DNA of 64,000 nucleotides, taken from UMGS1958 sp045542415. GTDB lineage: Bacteria > Bacillota > Clostridia > UBA1381. The position numbers and the translations under genes are program-made. Every line of letters begins with the position of its first letter. Position 1 is the first letter of the stretch. The DNA is taken from NCBI GenBank assembly GCA_045542415.1, contig JAZQKZ010000002.1:159531-223530 (forward strand), written 5' to 3'. The notes beneath the pieces are model-generated. The model saw only the letters and a program-made list of their open reading frames with translations. It searched no databases and was not told the origin of the DNA. Shown one piece after another: positions 54,552 to 63,764 of this stretch.

Positions 54552-57470
54552 TTACTCAGTCTTACCGAAATCGAATGATACACTCCATTCAAAGTCCTTA
54601 TTTAACAAGAACTCCTCTGCCGCTCTCGGACCGCATGAGTTTGAGCCGATGCCGTTCTGCTTATAATCCACACAAAGCACGGTGTATCCTGATTTTTCAA
54701 GCTCAAAGTTATGCTTCTTAGCTGCAAGCTCCTCCTGCGTATATTCCGATACATTGTATGAAAATTCCTTGCCGGCAATTCTGATTGCTTTATTGAAGCT
54801 TGTAACCTCAGCATACACACAGCCTCTGTGACTTCCGTTCTCCTGCGGCTTGATATAGTCCTCGTGCATGTCGCATACCATTGAGTTGAATCTTGCACGG
54901 TACGATGCCTCATGCTTATCCTCATAGCTCTCATACGGACCAAATCCAAAGTATTCAGTCTCATCAAAGCTCTTATCGAGGAACATTCTCACACCAAATC
55001 TCGGAATAAACGGATTCTTTTCATTCTTTTTCGCCTTAACATTAAGATCAATTACGCCGTTTCCGTAAACTTTCCATTCAACATCAAGCTTTAAAATCCA
55101 CTGTAAAAATACCGCCGCAATTGTTACCTTTGCAGTGATGCTTACATAGTCGCCCTTACTTTCGCAGGCAGTATCGTACGCTCTTACCGTTGCACGGTCA
55201 TAGCCGTTTTCCTCCCACTCACGACGTAAGAACATATCGTTATCCGTCGGTGCTCTCCATATGTTCCATTCCATAGGACACTCAATAAATTTATCCTCAC
55301 CGTATTCAAAGCCCGTAAAGATTCCCTTTAAGCGGTCAAAGCTATATACGAATCCGTCACCCTTTACAATAATTTCCGTACTGCTTTGGGTTATAGCCAT
55401 CTCTCCGCCGCACTTTTCAATTTCTACAACCGGGGTATTGATTTCAAGCATATCATATCCCATTTCTGCACCGGCATTTACCATCGGAATATCGTTCTTT
55501 AAAATATATGTAACCTTAACTGCATCAAAGCCCTCCGGAAGTGCAATTTCACTCTCACCTCTCGGCTCAATCGACGGTACCTCTGCATCAAATTCATCAA
55601 CCGCATAGCCATTCATATAGCCCGTAAGCTTTAATGTGAGATAATCTGCGGCATTTGTGAAATCGAGCATGTTTTTAAGCTTTATCTTATCACCGTCAAG
55701 CTCTGCTCTTAACGGTCTTATCGCATGCTTATATTCAAAAAGTCCTGTATGCGGAGTTCTGTCCGGATATACCATGCCATCCATACAGAAATTATTATCA
55801 TGCGGGAATTCTCCGTGATCTCCGCCATAGTAATATACAGCTTTGCCGTTTTTCTCGCCCTTGTATATTGCGTGGTCGCACCACTCCCATACAAACGCAC
55901 CGAAAAAGCCCTCGTATTTATCCATACGGTCTGTATATGCCTGTATTCCGCCGGGACCGTTACCCATTGCATGAATATATTCGCACTGCATATACGGCTT
56001 GGTGTTCTCTTCATTTTCAAAGTAGTTATCAATCCATTCAGGCGATGCATACATTGTACTATATACATCAAGCACCGACCAGTCGTTTTTATGTCCACCG
56101 GTTTCGTGTACCGCACCCTCATAATGAATCGCACGAGTAGTATCGTGTCCCTTTATCCAGCGTGCTGCATTCTCAAAATTCACGCCGTAGCCGGCTTCGT
56201 TACCGAGCGACCATAACAATATTGATGTTCTGTTAATATCACGCTTTACATTACGCTGTACCCTATCAAGAATTGCATGCTCAAACTGCGGATCCTGCGC
56301 AATCAATCCGAAATTTTCCACATTATATCCGCTCTCGCTTGTAACACAGCCATGAATCTCAATGTCTGACTCACTTATCATATAGAATCCGTATTTATCA
56401 CAAAGCTCACTGAACCAGGGAGCGTTAGGATAATGACTTGTTCTCACAGCATTAATATTACACTCTTTCATCAATCTGAGGTCTTTCTCTGCCTGCTCAA
56501 GGCTGATTGTATATCCTGTCTTGGGATCGCTGTCATGACGGTTCATGCCCTTCATTCGTACTTTCTTTCCGTTGAGCTTAAAGATACGTCCGTCAATCTC
56601 AATCGCACGGATACCCACTCTCTGAACAATATATTCACTTTCACAGCTTATAACAAGGGTATAAAGATATGGATTTTCCGCACTCCACAGAACAGGATTC
56701 TCTATCTTTATTTCAACACAATTTCCTGTCCCCTCTCCTATTTTTATGTCCCCATCATATAATTCATATAACGCTTCCGCGTCACCGTTAACCTTAACAG
56801 TACCATCAAGCTCTGTTGTGATTCTGAAATCCTTTATATGATTTTTGTCACGCTTTAAAATATAAACATCTCTGAATATACCGGACATTCTGAACTTATC
56901 CTGATCCTCAAGATAGCTTCCGCTGCACCACTTCAACACAAGCACACATACACGATTCTTACCGTTTACAAGGCTATCTGTAATATCAAATTCACCTGTA
57001 CAGTGCGACACCTCATCATAGCCGATAAATTCTCCGTTTACCCATAAATAGAAGCATGAATCCACACCCTCAAAGTTGATGTAGTATTTCTTATCAGCTT
57101 CTAACTCCATATCAAATTCCCTGCAATATGCACCACACGGATTTTCATGCGGAACATATGGCGGATCATACGGGAACGGATATCGTACATTTGTGTACAT
57201 ATGAGTATCAAAACCGAGATTCTGCCAGCATGACGGTACCTGAACAGGTACAAAATCACAACAGCCCTCATTTATAAAATCATTCATTTCATAAATACTC
57301 GGTGCATATTTGAAATTCCATGTTCCGTTTAAGTCAATATAACGGTCTGACATTGTACGCCACTGCGTCAATGCTGCTTCTTTATCCGAAAAAGGTATAT
57401 AGTAGGCCCTGTCCGACTCACGGTTCACGCTTACAACGGACGGATCCTCAAAATAATTCTTAATTCTCAT
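54552..57470 (-). CDS. lacZ: Beta-galactosidase, glycoside hydrolase family 2
   Basis: 972 aa, the full five-domain LacZ layout: sugar-binding jelly roll, two Ig-like domains, TIM barrel and a C-terminal Bgal_small_N domain. Acid/base Glu in SLGNEAGYG at about 421 and nucleophile Glu in FVWEWCDHA at about 530. No signal peptide, so it acts on imported galactosides; released galactose would be handled by GalT. GGAGG precedes ATG. Divergent from the esterase fusion across 160 bp. Confidence 0.95.
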   Translation of the reverse strand: MRIKNYFEDPSVVSVNRESDRAYYIPFSDKEAALTQWRTMSDRYIDLNGTWNFKYAPSIYEMNDFINEGCCDFVPVQVPSCWQNLGFDTHMYTNVRYPFPYDPPYVPHENPCGAYCREFDMELEADKKYYINFEGVDSCFYLWVNGEFIGYDEVSHCTGEFDITDSLVNGKNRVCVLVLKWCSGSYLEDQDKFRMSGIFRDVYILKRDKNHIKDFRITTELDGTVKVNGDAEALYELYDGDIKIGEGTGNCVEIKIENPVLWSAENPYLYTLVISCESEYIVQRVGIRAIEIDGRIFKLNGKKVRMKGMNRHDSDPKTGYTISLEQAEKDLRLMKECNINAVRTSHYPNAPWFSELCDKYGFYMISESDIEIHGCVTSESGYNVENFGLIAQDPQFEHAILDRVQRNVKRDINRTSILLWSLGNEAGYGVNFENAARWIKGHDTTRAIHYEGAVHETGGHKNDWSVLDVYSTMYASPEWIDNYFENEENTKPYMQCEYIHAMGNGPGGIQAYTDRMDKYEGFFGAFVWEWCDHAIYKGEKNGKAVYYYGGDHGEFPHDNNFCMDGMVYPDRTPHTGLFEYKHAIRPLRAELDGDKIKLKNMLDFTNAADYLTLKLTGYMNGYAVDEFDAEVPSIEPRGESEIALPEGFDAVKVTYILKNDIPMVNAGAEMGYDMLEINTPVVEIEKCGGEMAITQSSTEIIVKGDGFVYSFDRLKGIFTGFEYGEDKFIECPMEWNIWRAPTDNDMFLRREWEENGYDRATVRAYDTACESKGDYVSITAKVTIAAVFLQWILKLDVEWKVYGNGVIDLNVKAKKNEKNPFIPRFGVRMFLDKSFDETEYFGFGPYESYEDKHEASYRARFNSMVCDMHEDYIKPQENGSHRGCVYAEVTSFNKAIRIAGKEFSYNVSEYTQEELAAKKHNFELEKSGYTVLCVDYKQNGIGSNSCGPRAAEEFLLNKDFEWSVSFDFGKTE

Positions 57471-57569
57471 AATAAAACCTCCATAAGTGATTATAACTAA
57501 ATTATACCATATAACATGTATTTGTCAAGTATTTATCAAATTTTTTATATTGTCTTTTAAGCTATTATA

Positions 57570-57598
57570 TTGCATTTTTAAGCCTTATCTGATATAAT
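57570..57598 (+). promoter_or_regulatory. Promoter of the esterase-HAD gene
   Basis: TTGCAT (57570-57575), 17-bp spacer, TATAAT (57593-57598), 33 bp before ATG. Confidence 0.65.
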
Positions 57599-57630
57599 AT
57601 ACCTATATTTTAACAAAGGGAGAGTTACTT

Positions 57631-59016
57631 ATGAAAATAGAAATAAAAAGAGACGGTCTTACACTCAGAGGAGAGCTTTTAAAACCCGATGCAGAAAAGT
57701 GTCCTGTGGCAATTATCTTTCACGGTCTTATGAGTAACATCGGTAAAGCAGATAATCATATGTTTACGAAAATTGCTCATGCGCTTTATGACAAAGGCAT
57801 TGCCAGCGTACGCTTTGATTTTGAGGGTCATGGAGAAAGCGATGGTGCTTTTTCGGATATGACAGTACTCGGCGAGATTTTAGATGCGGTTAAAATCCTT
57901 GAATACACGCGCTCGCTTGACTTTGCAACCGAAATCTATATTGTAGGTCATTCACAAGGCGGACTTGTAGGAGGAATGATTGCAGGATATTACCGTGATA
58001 TAATTGATAAGCTTGTACTGCTTGCTCCGGCTGCAACCATTAAAACCGATGCTATTAACGGTTCATGCTTTGGTCTGATGTATGATACCTACCACGTTCC
58101 GGAATATGTTACACTTTACAATCGTGAAAAAGAACGTTTTGATTTAGGAGAGTCATATTACAGAATTGCAAAAACTCTGCCTATATTAGAGACAACATCA
58201 ATGTTCAAGGGAGAAACGCTGATTATTCACGGAGAAAAAGATCAGGCGGTAAATTGCATTGCCGCAACCTGGTACGGTGAATGTATGCCTAATGCAGAGG
58301 TGCACATTTTAGAGGGCGAAAGTCACGGATTATGCGAGTTCTCACTGGAACAGACCATTGAGCGAATTGCCGAGTTCCTTGCAGCCCCCAAAAAGAGGAA
58401 TCATGACGGCGTAATCTTTGATATTGACGGCACATTGTGGGATGCAAGAAAAGCTGTCACCGATTCATGGAACGAGGAATTAAAAGCAAACGGCTATGAT
58501 GCAAAGCTTGATTATGTTGAGCTTGGTAAGCTGTTTGGTAAGACAATGCAGGAGATTTTTGATAATATCTTCCCCGACATGTCGGCAGATGAAAGAGAAC
58601 GAATTATACCCTTATTGTACAATGCACAGTATCGGCATATCGAAAGCAACCCTCCGTCGCTTTACAGAGGTGTCATAGAAACGCTGGAATACCTTAAACA
58701 GCATTATAAGCTCTATATCGTAACCAATGCACAGAAAGGATATATTGAAGCACTGTTCAAGGCGACCGGCATCGGTAAATACTTTACCGACGCACTGTGC
58801 TACGGTGACACAGGCACAGCTAAAGGCGAAACAATCCGTACACTTTGCAACAAAAATGGCATAAAAAATCCTGTGTATATCGGCGATACACAGGGCGATG
58901 CCGATGAATGTACAAAAAACGGAATACCCATGATTTATGCTTCATACGGATTGGGTGAGGTTGCCAATCCCGGATTTACCATCGCGGATATCCGTGAACT
59001 TATTAAGATTTTATAA
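57631..59016 (+). CDS. Fusion of alpha/beta-hydrolase esterase and HAD phosphatase
   Basis: 461 aa. Residues 1-250 are an alpha/beta hydrolase of the cinnamoyl/feruloyl-esterase type: FHGLMSN oxyanion region, Ser near 108 in VGHSQGGL, Asp near 202 in GEKDQAVN and His near 231 in ESHGLCEF. Residues 255-461 are a HAD hydrolase of the PGMB/gph type: nucleophile FDIDGTLWD near 262, IVTNAQ (motif II), Lys in TAKGET and IGDTQGDADEC (motif IV). No signal peptide. The linker is only about ten residues (PKKRNHDGV). The pair next to lacZ suggests intracellular processing of acylated or phosphorylated sugars; substrates are inferred. Confidence 0.9.
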   Translation: MKIEIKRDGLTLRGELLKPDAEKCPVAIIFHGLMSNIGKADNHMFTKIAHALYDKGIASVRFDFEGHGESDGAFSDMTVLGEILDAVKILEYTRSLDFATEIYIVGHSQGGLVGGMIAGYYRDIIDKLVLLAPAATIKTDAINGSCFGLMYDTYHVPEYVTLYNREKERFDLGESYYRIAKTLPILETTSMFKGETLIIHGEKDQAVNCIAATWYGECMPNAEVHILEGESHGLCEFSLEQTIERIAEFLAAPKKRNHDGVIFDIDGTLWDARKAVTDSWNEELKANGYDAKLDYVELGKLFGKTMQEIFDNIFPDMSADERERIIPLLYNAQYRHIESNPPSLYRGVIETLEYLKQHYKLYIVTNAQKGYIEALFKATGIGKYFTDALCYGDTGTAKGETIRTLCNKNGIKNPVYIGDTQGDADECTKNGIPMIYASYGLGEVANPGFTIADIRELIKIL

Positions 59017-59068
59017 TAAGGCTGTTGTTTTCAATGCAGATTGCCAAGAAACCGATAGTGTATAAAAA

Positions 59069-59105
59069 CAAAGAAATTCGCAATGACAATTGCGAATTTC
59101 TTTTT
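59069..59105 (+). terminator. Terminator of the esterase-HAD gene
   Basis: AAAGAAATTCGCAA / TTGCGAATTTCTTT stem and T tail. Confidence 0.9.
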
Positions 59106-59139
59106 ATTGTAAGCCTTTTGTGCCAAACAAAGCGCGTCC

Positions 59140-60372
59140 TTAATTAACTGCTATACAATCTGCCAACGGTACTAAACTTTCCAGACTCTCCCAAAGAAAA
59201 ATCTTCATACCGTTTGCACTCATACCCGCCGGTAATGAGACTGTCTTCATACCACCTGTCTCGAACGTTATTTCCATAGACTCAAGTCGGCTCAAATCTC
59301 CGTCACTATAGTTTGCTATTATCAGAGTGCATGTATTGCCCTCACTTCCCGTAACAGTTATGCTTTGTGTATCTGACTCCCACGCAATGCTACCCGGCAC
59401 ATAACTATAATGGATTGATGCACCTGTCAAACACTCATTTTGACTGTCTATTACAATCTCATTCCATTCCTTTTCAGTACCAAGATAATATACATCTGTC
59501 AATTCCGAACAATTTGCAAATGCATTTGCTCCAATACTTTCCACACTATCCGGAATTGTCACACTTGTTAATCTGATACATTCGCTGAACGCACACTCCC
59601 CAATGCTTGTTACACCATTGGGAATTGTCACACTCGTAAGGTACCTGCACCTATAAAACACATCTCCCGGAATTGCCAGTACATTTTCTCCTATATTTAC
59701 TTCAGTTAATTTTACACACTGATCAAAAATGGTATCACCTATAGTTGTACAGTCAGTCGCATTATAGTTTACCTCTGTTAAGCTGCTGCATTCACGAAAT
59801 GCATACTTACCGATACTTGCTACTCCCTTTCCGATTGTTACACTTTCTAAACTACTGCATCTTCGAAAAGCATATGATCCAATATAGGTCACACTATCCG
59901 GAATTATTATGCTACTCAGACTGCTGCAATCCAAAAAAGCCCGTGATGCAATTTTCTTTATACCCTCTGACATTGTTACATTAGTCAGTCCTTTGCAAAG
60001 ATAAAAAGCCTCTTCACCGATACTTTCCACACTATCCGGAATTGTTATACTTGTTAAATTACGTTGCCCTATGAATGCCTCATTACCAATACTGCCCACT
60101 CCATCTTCTATAATAATACTATTTATATTCAAGTATCTCCAGGGGGCAACATTGCTTTCACTGTAAATTGTCATATTACCTGTACCGCTGATAGTAAGAA
60201 CCCCATCATCATCAAGTGTCCATTCAAGATTAGCACCACAGGTACCACTTGCCTCCGTTAATTCAAATTCATTATCAGCAATTTCAGCCGAAGCTTCTGC
60301 TGCTACATATGAAACTATACCCGATAATAATATCAATGTGCCTAAAATTGATGCTAAAAATTTCTTTTTCAT
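59140..60372 (-). CDS. Secreted BspA-like leucine-rich-repeat protein
   Basis: 410 aa from ATG 60372 (GAGGAG nine bases upstream). Signal peptide about 1-26. Residues about 85-300 hold eight or nine LRR_5 units of 23 residues with the pattern LTSVTIPDSVESIGANAFANC. A C-terminal domain of about 100 residues (SIAWESDTQSITVTGSEG) is beta-rich and unassigned. BspA-like proteins mediate adhesion or substrate binding. No SLH or sortase signal is visible, so attachment is unclear. Confidence 0.87.
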   Translation of the reverse strand: MKKKFLASILGTLILLSGIVSYVAAEASAEIADNEFELTEASGTCGANLEWTLDDDGVLTISGTGNMTIYSESNVAPWRYLNINSIIIEDGVGSIGNEAFIGQRNLTSITIPDSVESIGEEAFYLCKGLTNVTMSEGIKKIASRAFLDCSSLSSIIIPDSVTYIGSYAFRRCSSLESVTIGKGVASIGKYAFRECSSLTEVNYNATDCTTIGDTIFDQCVKLTEVNIGENVLAIPGDVFYRCRYLTSVTIPNGVTSIGECAFSECIRLTSVTIPDSVESIGANAFANCSELTDVYYLGTEKEWNEIVIDSQNECLTGASIHYSYVPGSIAWESDTQSITVTGSEGNTCTLIIANYSDGDLSRLESMEITFETGGMKTVSLPAGMSANGMKIFLWESLESLVPLADCIAVN

Positions 60373-60440
60373 TTCATTTTTCTCCTCACTATGCATTTAT
60401 TAAGCATATTATAACATATTTGCAGTAATATCAACACTAA

Positions 60441-60480
60441 AAAAACGCAGGGATGCAAATGATTATATGCACCCCTGCAG
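60441..60480 (-). terminator. Terminator of the RNase J gene
   Basis: GCAGGGGTGCATA / TTTGCATCCCTGC stem with a T7 tail on the minus strand, four bases after the stop. Confidence 0.88.
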
Positions 60481-60483
60481 CTT

Positions 60484-62151
60484 TTATATCTCCTCAATAA
60501 TCGGTAAAATCATCGGATTTCTCTTTGTCTGGTCATAAATGTATCTTGCAACAGCCGACTTGAGCGAGCTTTTCATTGTTGCCCAGTCCATATTACGCTT
60601 CATCAGACACTCTTCAACACTTTCCTCAGCCGCGAATTTTACACCCTCTATTAAATTCTCTGCCTCACGCACATATACGAAACCCCTTGAGATTACATCA
60701 GGACGCGAAATCATCTGACGTGTATCCTTTGAGATTGTCACAACCACTATAATGAGTCCGTCCTGCGAAAGATGCTTACGGTCTCTTAATACTATGTTTC
60801 CTACATCTCCTACTCCAAGTCCGTCAACCAAAATCTTACCTGCCGGCACAGTTCCTGATACTCTTGCGTTATCGCCGTCAAGCTCCAGCACATCACCGTT
60901 AGTCAGTATAAAGCTGTTTTCCTCCGGAACACCAACCTTTGCCGCAAGCTCCTTATGAATCACAAGATGACGGTGTTCACCATGAACCGGAATAAAGAAT
61001 TTAGGCTTAACAAGTGCCAGGATAAGCTTTAACTCCTCCTGACATGCGTGACCCGATACATGTACATCAGCAAGAGAGCTGTAGATAACCTCTACACCGA
61101 TTTTAAACAGCTCATTTATAACTGTCGAAACCGCCTTTTCATTACCCGGAATCGGTGTTGCACTTAAAATCACAAGATCATTTTCATTAATCTCAACCTT
61201 GCGGTGGTCTGAAAATGCCATTCTCGTAAGTGCACTCATCGGCTCACCCTGTGAACCGGTTGTAATAATAACCACCTGATTAGGTCTGTATTTTTTGATA
61301 TTGTCTATATTTATCAGTACGCCCTCCGGCACCTTCATATAACCCAAAAGAATGGAAATCTCAACAATATTTTCCATGCTTCTGCCACTCACGGCAACCT
61401 TTCTGCCGTTCTTTGCAGCAGCATCTATAATCTGCTGTACTCTGTGTACATTGGAGGCAAAGGTTGCAATTATTATTCTCTTTTTGCTGTTCGCAAAAAT
61501 CTGGTCAAAGGTAGCACCGACGGTACTTTCACTCATTGCATAGCCCTTACGCTCAACATTTGTCGAATCTGACATAAGTGCAAGCACACCCTCACTGCCA
61601 AGCTGTCCCAAACGTGCAAGGTCTATCATTTCACCGTTAATCGGTGTTGTGTCTATCTTGAAGTCGCCCGTATGAACGACTGTTCCAACCGGAGTTTTTA
61701 TTGCAAGTGCAACCGAATCTGCGATCGAGTGATTTGTTCTGATAAATTCAACCGTAAAATGCTGTCCTACCGAAAGGATTGTTCCCGGTCTGACACGGAC
61801 AAGCTTTGTATCTGCAAGGATATTATGCTCCTTGAGCTTATGCTCAACAAGTCCTAAAGTAAGTCTTGTACCGTAAACAGGTACATTTATCGACTTCAGG
61901 AAATACGGCAGTCCGCCTATATGATCCTCATGACCGTGAGTAAGGAAAATACCCTTGATTTTCTGCCAGTTTTTCTCAAGATAGGATATATCATTAATAA
62001 CCATATCCACACCCGGCATATCATCATCAGGGAACGCCATACCGCAATCCACCATAATAATCTCGTTGCTGTATTCAAATGCTGTCAGGTTCTTGCCTAT
62101 TTCGTCCAATCCGCCCAAGGGGATTATTTTTAACTTTTTATTTTTTGCCAT
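60484..62151 (-). CDS. rnj: Ribonuclease J
   Basis: 555 aa. Metallo-beta-lactamase/beta-CASP nuclease: LTHGHEDHIGG zinc motif near 75, HTGDFKID, MSDSTNVE, and the beta-CASP residues VSGRSMENI and HVSGHACQEEL, then PVHGEHRHL. Combined 5'-3' exonuclease and endonuclease for mRNA turnover in Firmicutes. Only one copy is visible. AGGAGG is spaced five bases before ATG, and the leader contains a strong hairpin. Confidence 0.96.
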   Translation of the reverse strand: MAKNKKLKIIPLGGLDEIGKNLTAFEYSNEIIMVDCGMAFPDDDMPGVDMVINDISYLEKNWQKIKGIFLTHGHEDHIGGLPYFLKSINVPVYGTRLTLGLVEHKLKEHNILADTKLVRVRPGTILSVGQHFTVEFIRTNHSIADSVALAIKTPVGTVVHTGDFKIDTTPINGEMIDLARLGQLGSEGVLALMSDSTNVERKGYAMSESTVGATFDQIFANSKKRIIIATFASNVHRVQQIIDAAAKNGRKVAVSGRSMENIVEISILLGYMKVPEGVLINIDNIKKYRPNQVVIITTGSQGEPMSALTRMAFSDHRKVEINENDLVILSATPIPGNEKAVSTVINELFKIGVEVIYSSLADVHVSGHACQEELKLILALVKPKFFIPVHGEHRHLVIHKELAAKVGVPEENSFILTNGDVLELDGDNARVSGTVPAGKILVDGLGVGDVGNIVLRDRKHLSQDGLIIVVVTISKDTRQMISRPDVISRGFVYVREAENLIEGVKFAAEESVEECLMKRNMDWATMKSSLKSAVARYIYDQTKRNPMILPIIEEI

Positions 62152-62166
62152 TTTTCCTCCTGTTCT

Positions 62167-62218
62167 ACCGCTCCGGTGTAGTTAATCCGACCGTATAATA
62201 ACACTACACTTCTGCGGT
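62167..62218 (-). promoter_or_regulatory. Structured 5' leader of the RNase J mRNA
   Basis: Arms ACCGC-n4-GTGTAGT and ACTACAC-n4-GCGGT pair perfectly outside a 4x4 internal loop, closing a 20-base apical loop. The hairpin ends 16 bases before the start codon, so it could affect ribosome access or serve as a self-cleavage target. Confidence 0.6.
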
Positions 62219-62252
62219 TGTGTATTTAACCGTTCATTATTACAACATATAT

Positions 62253-62282
62253 ATTATAGCACATTTTACCTGTTTTAGTCAA
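62253..62282 (-). promoter_or_regulatory. Promoter of the RNase J gene
   Basis: Minus strand TTGACT (62277-62282), 18-bp spacer, TATAAT (62253-62258); predicted leader about 95 nt. Confidence 0.8.
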
Positions 62283-62324
62283 TAGTCATAAAATAATTGA
62301 AACAAAAACTTCATATAATTTTTC

Positions 62325-62418
62325 TGTACATTTATATACAAATGTGCTATAATATATTCAGGAGCTAACTATATAAAAATCAAGTAGTTTTTTTAAATTT
62401 TTAAAAATATAGTTAGCT
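62325..62418 (+). promoter_or_regulatory. Plus-strand promoter and inverted repeat in front of the insertion sequence
   Basis: TGTACA (62325-62330), 17-bp spacer, TATAAT (62348-62353), followed by a perfect 12-bp inverted repeat AGCTAACTATAT (62363-62374 with 62407-62418). No open reading frame of any size follows before the transposase. The rest of the 367-bp gap 62152-62518 holds the RNase J promoter and a GCCTTC/GAAGGC hairpin at 62474-62489, which may end the transposase transcript. The promoter may have belonged to a gene displaced by the element. Confidence 0.5.
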
Positions 62419-62518
62419 AAGTATGAACATTGAAAATATATAAATAATTGTGGATTTTGTGGCATGACAAATAAGCCTTCTAATGAAGGCAATTTGTAAA
62501 AGGTAATTTAATTTATGC

Positions 62519-63703
62519 TTACACCAAAAGTTCAGGACTGAATTGTTGTCCTGTGGTTAAAAGGTGATAGATAATTCTCAGGAGCTTTCTGATGCAATGT
62601 CCTTGAGCACACCTGTGACCTTTGCCCTCGGCTAACTTTTTGTTGTAATAAGTATAGAAAACCTCGTTATGGAAGATAACCGGTACAATAATCTGATACA
62701 AAGTTTTTCTTAAATACCGAGAACCTTTCTTCGTAATAGCCGTATGCTGTGCCGTAAATTGACTGGATTGATAATGATAAGGAGCAACGCCTGCAAATTT
62801 AATTATCTGAGATGCTTTTTGGTAGTTGCAAATGTCTCCCAATTCTGCTAAAATAGATGTACCGGAAAAATGCGATATGCCCGGTATTGAAAGGATAGTA
62901 GAGTTGTTTTGGATGGAGAACTCTTCTATCCTTTTGTCTATTTCAGAAAGTTGTTTCTCCAATAATTCGATTTGACATACAAGGTGGCGGATTTGAATTT
63001 CTTCAGCAGCAGAAGGTATGCCGATAGAAGTTTTGGCAGTCATTTTTAACTGTTCAGCAGAAAGAGAAATTCGTCTTCCTCTTTTTTTGAATTCAAAACA
63101 TTTACGAATACTGCGAATATCAGCATTTGCAATAGCATCGGCAGAAGAAAAAGTTTTTAAAACACACATATAGACAATTCCGTATTTAGAGTTGAACAGT
63201 GAGTTGAATTCAGGAAATACAATGTCAATGCATTTCTGAAGACGGTTTTTGTAAGTGTTTAACTCTTCTTTCAGATTATGATGATGGCGGGTTAACTGCT
63301 TCTGTTCATAGAGGTCAAAGCGGTTTACTTTTGTAATACGGTATGGTTTCTTACGCTGATTAGAAGAAATCACATCGCAGATAGTAATGGAATCAAGAGG
63401 ATCGTTTTTGGTGATACCACCTTGAATTTTTCTTGTAAGGTCAGTAGTTGTAGGATTAATCAAGGCGACAGTGAATTGTCTATCAAGAAGATATTTAAGT
63501 AAAGCGAAATGATAATGTCCTGTATCTTCCATGCCAATAAGTAGTTTTGCTTTGTTGTAGGAGCTTAGTTTTTTGATGAGTAACAAGAATCCGTTCTGAT
63601 TATTATCAAAAACAGATGGATTCAAGAGCATTTCTCCGTTTTCTTTATCAATTACGGAGAAAGTGTGTTTGTTTTTACCAATGTCAATTCCCACTAAAAT
63701 CAT
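62519..63703 (-). CDS. IS110-family transposase (DEDD recombinase)
   Basis: 394 aa, normal length. N-terminal RuvC-like DEDD_Tnp_IS110 domain: Asp7 (GIDIGK), Glu59 (GMEDTGHY), Asp101 and Asp104 (NDPLD). Central coiled coil about 215-265. C-terminal Transposase_20 domain with LSIPGISHFSGTSILAELGD and FAGVAPYHYQS; a Ser there is the nucleophile in studied members. The reading frame is intact, so the element may be active. It lies directly beyond the RNase J promoter. AAAGGAATG precedes ATG 63703. Confidence 0.95.
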   Translation of the reverse strand: MILVGIDIGKNKHTFSVIDKENGEMLLNPSVFDNNQNGFLLLIKKLSSYNKAKLLIGMEDTGHYHFALLKYLLDRQFTVALINPTTTDLTRKIQGGITKNDPLDSITICDVISSNQRKKPYRITKVNRFDLYEQKQLTRHHHNLKEELNTYKNRLQKCIDIVFPEFNSLFNSKYGIVYMCVLKTFSSADAIANADIRSIRKCFEFKKRGRRISLSAEQLKMTAKTSIGIPSAAEEIQIRHLVCQIELLEKQLSEIDKRIEEFSIQNNSTILSIPGISHFSGTSILAELGDICNYQKASQIIKFAGVAPYHYQSSQFTAQHTAITKKGSRYLRKTLYQIIVPVIFHNEVFYTYYNKKLAEGKGHRCAQGHCIRKLLRIIYHLLTTGQQFSPELLV

Positions 63704-63764
63704 GATAATACATTCCTTTCATAAAATTATGCAATGTGTTATCCACAACACTTGTTCCGTAAAA

